Shown: piece after piece, positions 60,822-64,000 of the stretch
How positions within the stretch are numbered: the first letter of the stretch is position 1
Layout: each line of letters opens with the position of its first letter
Assembly (NCBI GenBank): GCA_026874595.1
Contig: CM049310.1
Location: 36,287,558 to 36,351,557 of the forward strand
Length of the DNA stretch: 64,000 bases
Source of the DNA: Sipunculus nudus
Lineage: Eukaryota > Annelida > Sipuncula > Golfingiida > Sipunculidae
Direction of reading: 5' to 3'
The notes under the pieces: model-generated
What the model was told of the DNA's origin: nothing
The model's database searches: none
Seen by the model: the letters and a program-made list of their open reading frames with translations, nothing else
Translations under genes and position numbers: made by a program

Positions 60822-61483
60822 GATAATTCGGGGTGTTTATTTGTATTTTCTTTTCGACTAAGGGTGGTAATTGTATTTTCAAGTATCAAAGTATTGTGTC
60901 TTTCTTTCCTATTAAGACAGTATTGCAGGAGTGTATATATATGTAATGTATTTTCAAAGGTAGATGTCAATAATATGAAATATAAAGGTAAGTTCAATGA
61001 TAAAGTCACCGGGTGGTCAGGCGCCTCAGGTGTTTTATCAGTAAGGGTGTACATCAGAATTATGATGTAGACGCAAAATTCTAGAGCCTGGTCTGGTATG
61101 CTTAATTTAGATGGGGTAAACAATGCAAAAATAATTGATAGAGTATGCGTAAGAAACATATGGTAGATTGATGGATTTTGGCTTCAAGGTCGGCTCCGCT
61201 GGATTATTGGTATAATCATAAGAAGAAGATAGAAAGAAAAAAAAATGCATGCATACACGTACACGTACATATATGAATACAAACATATACACGCTTGTAT
61301 AAACATATACAATTACGTATTCATACATAAACACACAATATTTTCTATGAATCACTTTAATAATAGCGGTGCCGGTGTAATTCATAGTGAGGAATCGGAT
61401 ATGATACGGTTTATTGCGTATTTTTCGGGGTTGATGTCAGGAACGAATCTTGTGGAGCCTCTGAGTATTGTTTGGGTGGGCAT

Positions 61484-61887
61484 CTACTCAAATCGTCTGA
61501 CCAGGTGCTTAACTTTCTGGAGCTGGTATATGTACCTTGGTATATGGACCTTTGAGTGAAAGTCTCTGATTATAATGTTGCCATATGACGTCCAGCAATC
61601 TTTAATCAAGCATTCACGTTTAAGTTGTCTTGCGAGCTTAAACATGTCCTGTCTTATTTTCGTTAAGTCCTCGTTAATAAATACATGCCTGGCTTCATTT
61701 CCTGCGAACCTGAGTCTACTGCGAGCGCTGTATAGTAATGATTTAGTCTTATATGACACAAATTTTACAAACATGGGTCTCTGCTTTCCGTCCCCATTCG
61801 GCGGACCAACCCGATGAGACCTATCTATATATCTCCCTCGGCAATATCGATGTCAAGCATCTCTTTAGCCATATATACAACTTTTTT
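61484..61887 (-). pseudogene. LINE ORF1 remnant, C-terminal part (copy B)
   Basis: Counterpart of 34747-35150, with the same TATATA frame change. Confidence 0.8.
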
Positions 61888-63421
61888 ATGCCCCCGCCAC
61901 AAAGTGGCCGGGGCATATAGTTTTACCCATGTCCGTCATTCCGTCATTCCTTCATTCCGAAATGAAACAGTTGTACGGACTTTTTTTCGCAATGCCTGCA
62001 GATATTGGCCTGATTTTTGGTATGTGGGCAGATATAGACCAGTTACAGATCGAGTTCGCGTTTCGTCCCGGTTGACCTACTTTTGACCGTTTACGGCTCC
62101 TAAACTTAGAAAATTTCATGAAAAATAGAAATATTCATGACAGATACACATGTACGGACTTTTTTCGCAATGCCTGCAGATATTGGCCTGATTTTTGGTG
62201 TGTGAGCAGATATAGACCAGTTACAGATCGAGTTCGCGTTTCGTCCCGGTTGACCTACTTTTGACAGTTTTACGGCTCCTAAACTTAGAAAATTTCATGA
62301 AAAATAGAAATATTCATGACAGATACACATGTACGGACTTTTTTCGCAATGCCTGCAGATATTGGCCTGATTTTTGGTGTGTGAGCAGATATAGACCAGT
62401 TACAGATCGAGTTCGCGTTTCGTCCTGGTTGACCTACTTTTGACCGTTTTACGGCTCCTAAACTTAGAAAATTTCATGAAAAATAGAAATATTCACGACA
62501 GATACACATGGACAGACTTTTTTTCGCAATGCCTGCAGATATTGGCCTGATTTTTGGTGTGTGAGCAGATATAGACCAGTTACAGATCAAGTTCGCATTT
62601 CGTCCTGGTTGACCTACTTTTGACCGTTTTACGGCTCCTGAACATAGAAAATTTCATGAAAAATATGAAATTTCATGACAAATACACATGTACGGTTTTT
62701 TTTCTCAGTGCCTGCAGATATTGGCCTGATTTTTGGTGTGTTGGCAGATAATGACCAGTTACAGATGGAGTTCGCGTTTTGCCCCAGTTGACCTATTTTT
62801 GACCGTTTGGCGGTGCTCTCACATAGAAAATTTCATAAAAAAGTGCACATGTATGGACTTTTTTTCGCAGTGCCTGCAGATATGGGCCTGATTTTTGGTG
62901 TGTAGGCAGATAATGACCAGTTACAGATCGAGTTCCTGTTTTGTCTCAGTTGACCTACTTTTGACCATTTGACTGCTCCTGAACATAGAAAGTTTCATGA
63001 AAAATATAAATTTTCATAACAAATGCATATGTACTGACTTTTTTTCCTCAATGCCTGCAGATACCACCCTGATTTTTTGTGTGTGGGCAGATAATGACAG
63101 TTACAGATTGAGTTTGCGTTTCATCCTGGTTGACCTACTTTTGATTGTTTTACGGATCCTAAAAATAGAAAATTTCATGAAAGACAGAAATTTTTATGGA
63201 AAATGCACATGTATGGACTTTTTTCACAATGCCTGCATATACTGGCATGATTTTTGGTGTGTTGCTTGATAATGACCCGTTACAGATCGAGTTTGCATTT
63301 TGCCCTTGTTGACCTACTTTTGACCATATGACACCTCCTGAACTTAAAAAATTTTCCAAATTTTACAAATGTTTCTAATTTGCCCAAGGCGGGGGCATTC
63401 GTGTCGTTCCGACACATCTAG
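61888..63421 (+). mobile_element. Pearl/HINE-like element in LINE ORF1, copy B
   Basis: Counterpart of 35151-36684, with the same eight core repeats and terminal hairpins. Confidence 0.75.
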
Positions 63422-63915
63422 TTTTTCAGTTTTTTCATCGGGTGATTCTGGCCAGTCATTCAAAATTCTAACACAGGTGCGCCTGGAGTATTGCTGCTGA
63501 TGATCGAGTTGATCAAACAGATTCTCCACAGTTGAGGTCAAGGACTGTACCTGACCTTCAAGTACGCACACGCGCTCCTCCAGCTCCTTGGTTCTGGTGT
63601 TAACTGCAGTGTCTATTATATTTCTCAATGCATCTTGCACCGAGTCTGTGGAGAGAGCATTCATTAAGAATCGGGTAAATTTGTCCGATTCAATTGACTC
63701 AAGTGGGTCCATTTCTCTCTCACTGTCTGTCCGGATTTCCTGGCGCATTTGGGAAAGCGGTTGCTCCTCTGAATCGCAACTCTCATTTGTATTCTGTTTT
63801 TTTGTAAGTTGATTGGGAGAATTTGTAGAGGAGTCACTCAAAACTCTCTTAGGAGTGTCCTTGGATTTATGGGGGTCTACCCGGGGGGCAGGGGTTTTGT
63901 TACGAACTTTCGGTG
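63422..63915 (-). pseudogene. LINE ORF1 remnant, central part (copy B)
   Basis: Counterpart of 36685-37178. Confidence 0.8.
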
Positions 63916-64000
63916 CAGGGGCGGATCCAGGATTTCGGAAAAGGGGGGGGGGGGGTGTCCAACCCAGGAAGACTAATGAAACCCTAAAAAAAGGTCCCCA
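63911..64000. mobile_element. MITE in LINE ORF1, copy B, cut by the window end
   Basis: Left target duplication CGGTG at 63911-63915 and element start CAGGGGCGGATCC at 63916. The G run near 63940 is longer than in copy A. Confidence 0.8.

Larger units (their letters stand above)
42328..64000 (+). repeat. Tandem segmental duplication, copy B (cut by the window end)
   Basis: Starts with the same TCATATTGCCAATATTAAAA as copy A at 15572 and remains collinear to the last base (64000 corresponds to 37260). About 5.07 kb of the unit is expected beyond the window. Differences from copy A include 16664 T versus 43423 C, 15847 G versus 42606 A (silent, in ADI1 exon 4) and a CA/TA array 22 bp shorter. 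Confidence 0.95.

Noticed and set aside
1-64000. tRNA, rRNA and endogenous retrovirus or other viral sequences
   Set aside because: I found no B-box-like GGTTCGANTCC with a plausible cloverleaf, no rRNA-like segment, and no gag, protease or integrase motifs. The reverse-transcriptase remnant at 41.6 kb is of the LINE type.

Overview
The window looks like nuclear DNA of a mollusc, most likely a bivalve. It is AT-rich, and its genes are split by GT-AG introns that are packed with dispersed repeats and microsatellites. Several repeat families have ends that I know as widespread in bivalve genomes: a T-run followed by TAGCTCAGCTGAC with a hairpin and a GTCC/CCGT microsatellite at one end, and GACCCATGGGTCCCTTGT at the other. 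Another element begins ATGCCCCCGCC and carries a tandem core of about 180 bp. The taxon is an inference from these repeats; nothing in the window names a species.

Left part (1-15568). One long exon on the minus strand (6034-9305) encodes the first 1090 complete codons of a lysine/serine-rich protein. Its C-terminal coiled coil matches the MTCL/SOGA family of microtubule-associated proteins. The exon ends in a clean splice donor, and the rest of the gene lies beyond the left edge, so 1-6033 is intron 1. Around it are microsatellites, two small DNA transposons and, at 13544-15447, the most complete copy of the main dispersed repeat (here called family R).

Right part (15569-64000). A 26.76-kb unit (15569-42327) is followed directly by a second head-to-tail copy (42328 to the window end, which corresponds to 37260 of the first copy). 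Reading by eye, the copies differ at about twenty substitutions plus a few length changes in simple repeats. Each copy carries a complete four-exon gene for acireductone dioxygenase (ADI1, methionine salvage). It lies on the minus strand, codes for 178 residues, and has the family's metal ligands at residues 88, 90, 94 and 133. The two predicted proteins are identical. The 12.2-kb first intron holds repeat families R, C and D and a tandem repeat with AGGTCA-type direct repeats. Upstream of exon 1 are a short putative promoter with two CCAAT motifs, long inverted AAT/ATT arrays and a 3.1-kb minisatellite. Beyond that lies a decayed L1/Tx1-like retrotransposon, with its endonuclease domain and an ORF1 split by two later insertions. 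In copy A the unit then continues through a satellite of about 170 bp period and a reverse-transcriptase remnant to the duplication junction.

The only real genes I can support are the MTCL/SOGA-like gene (partial) and the two ADI1 copies. The rest is introns, mobile-element remains and tandem repeats.
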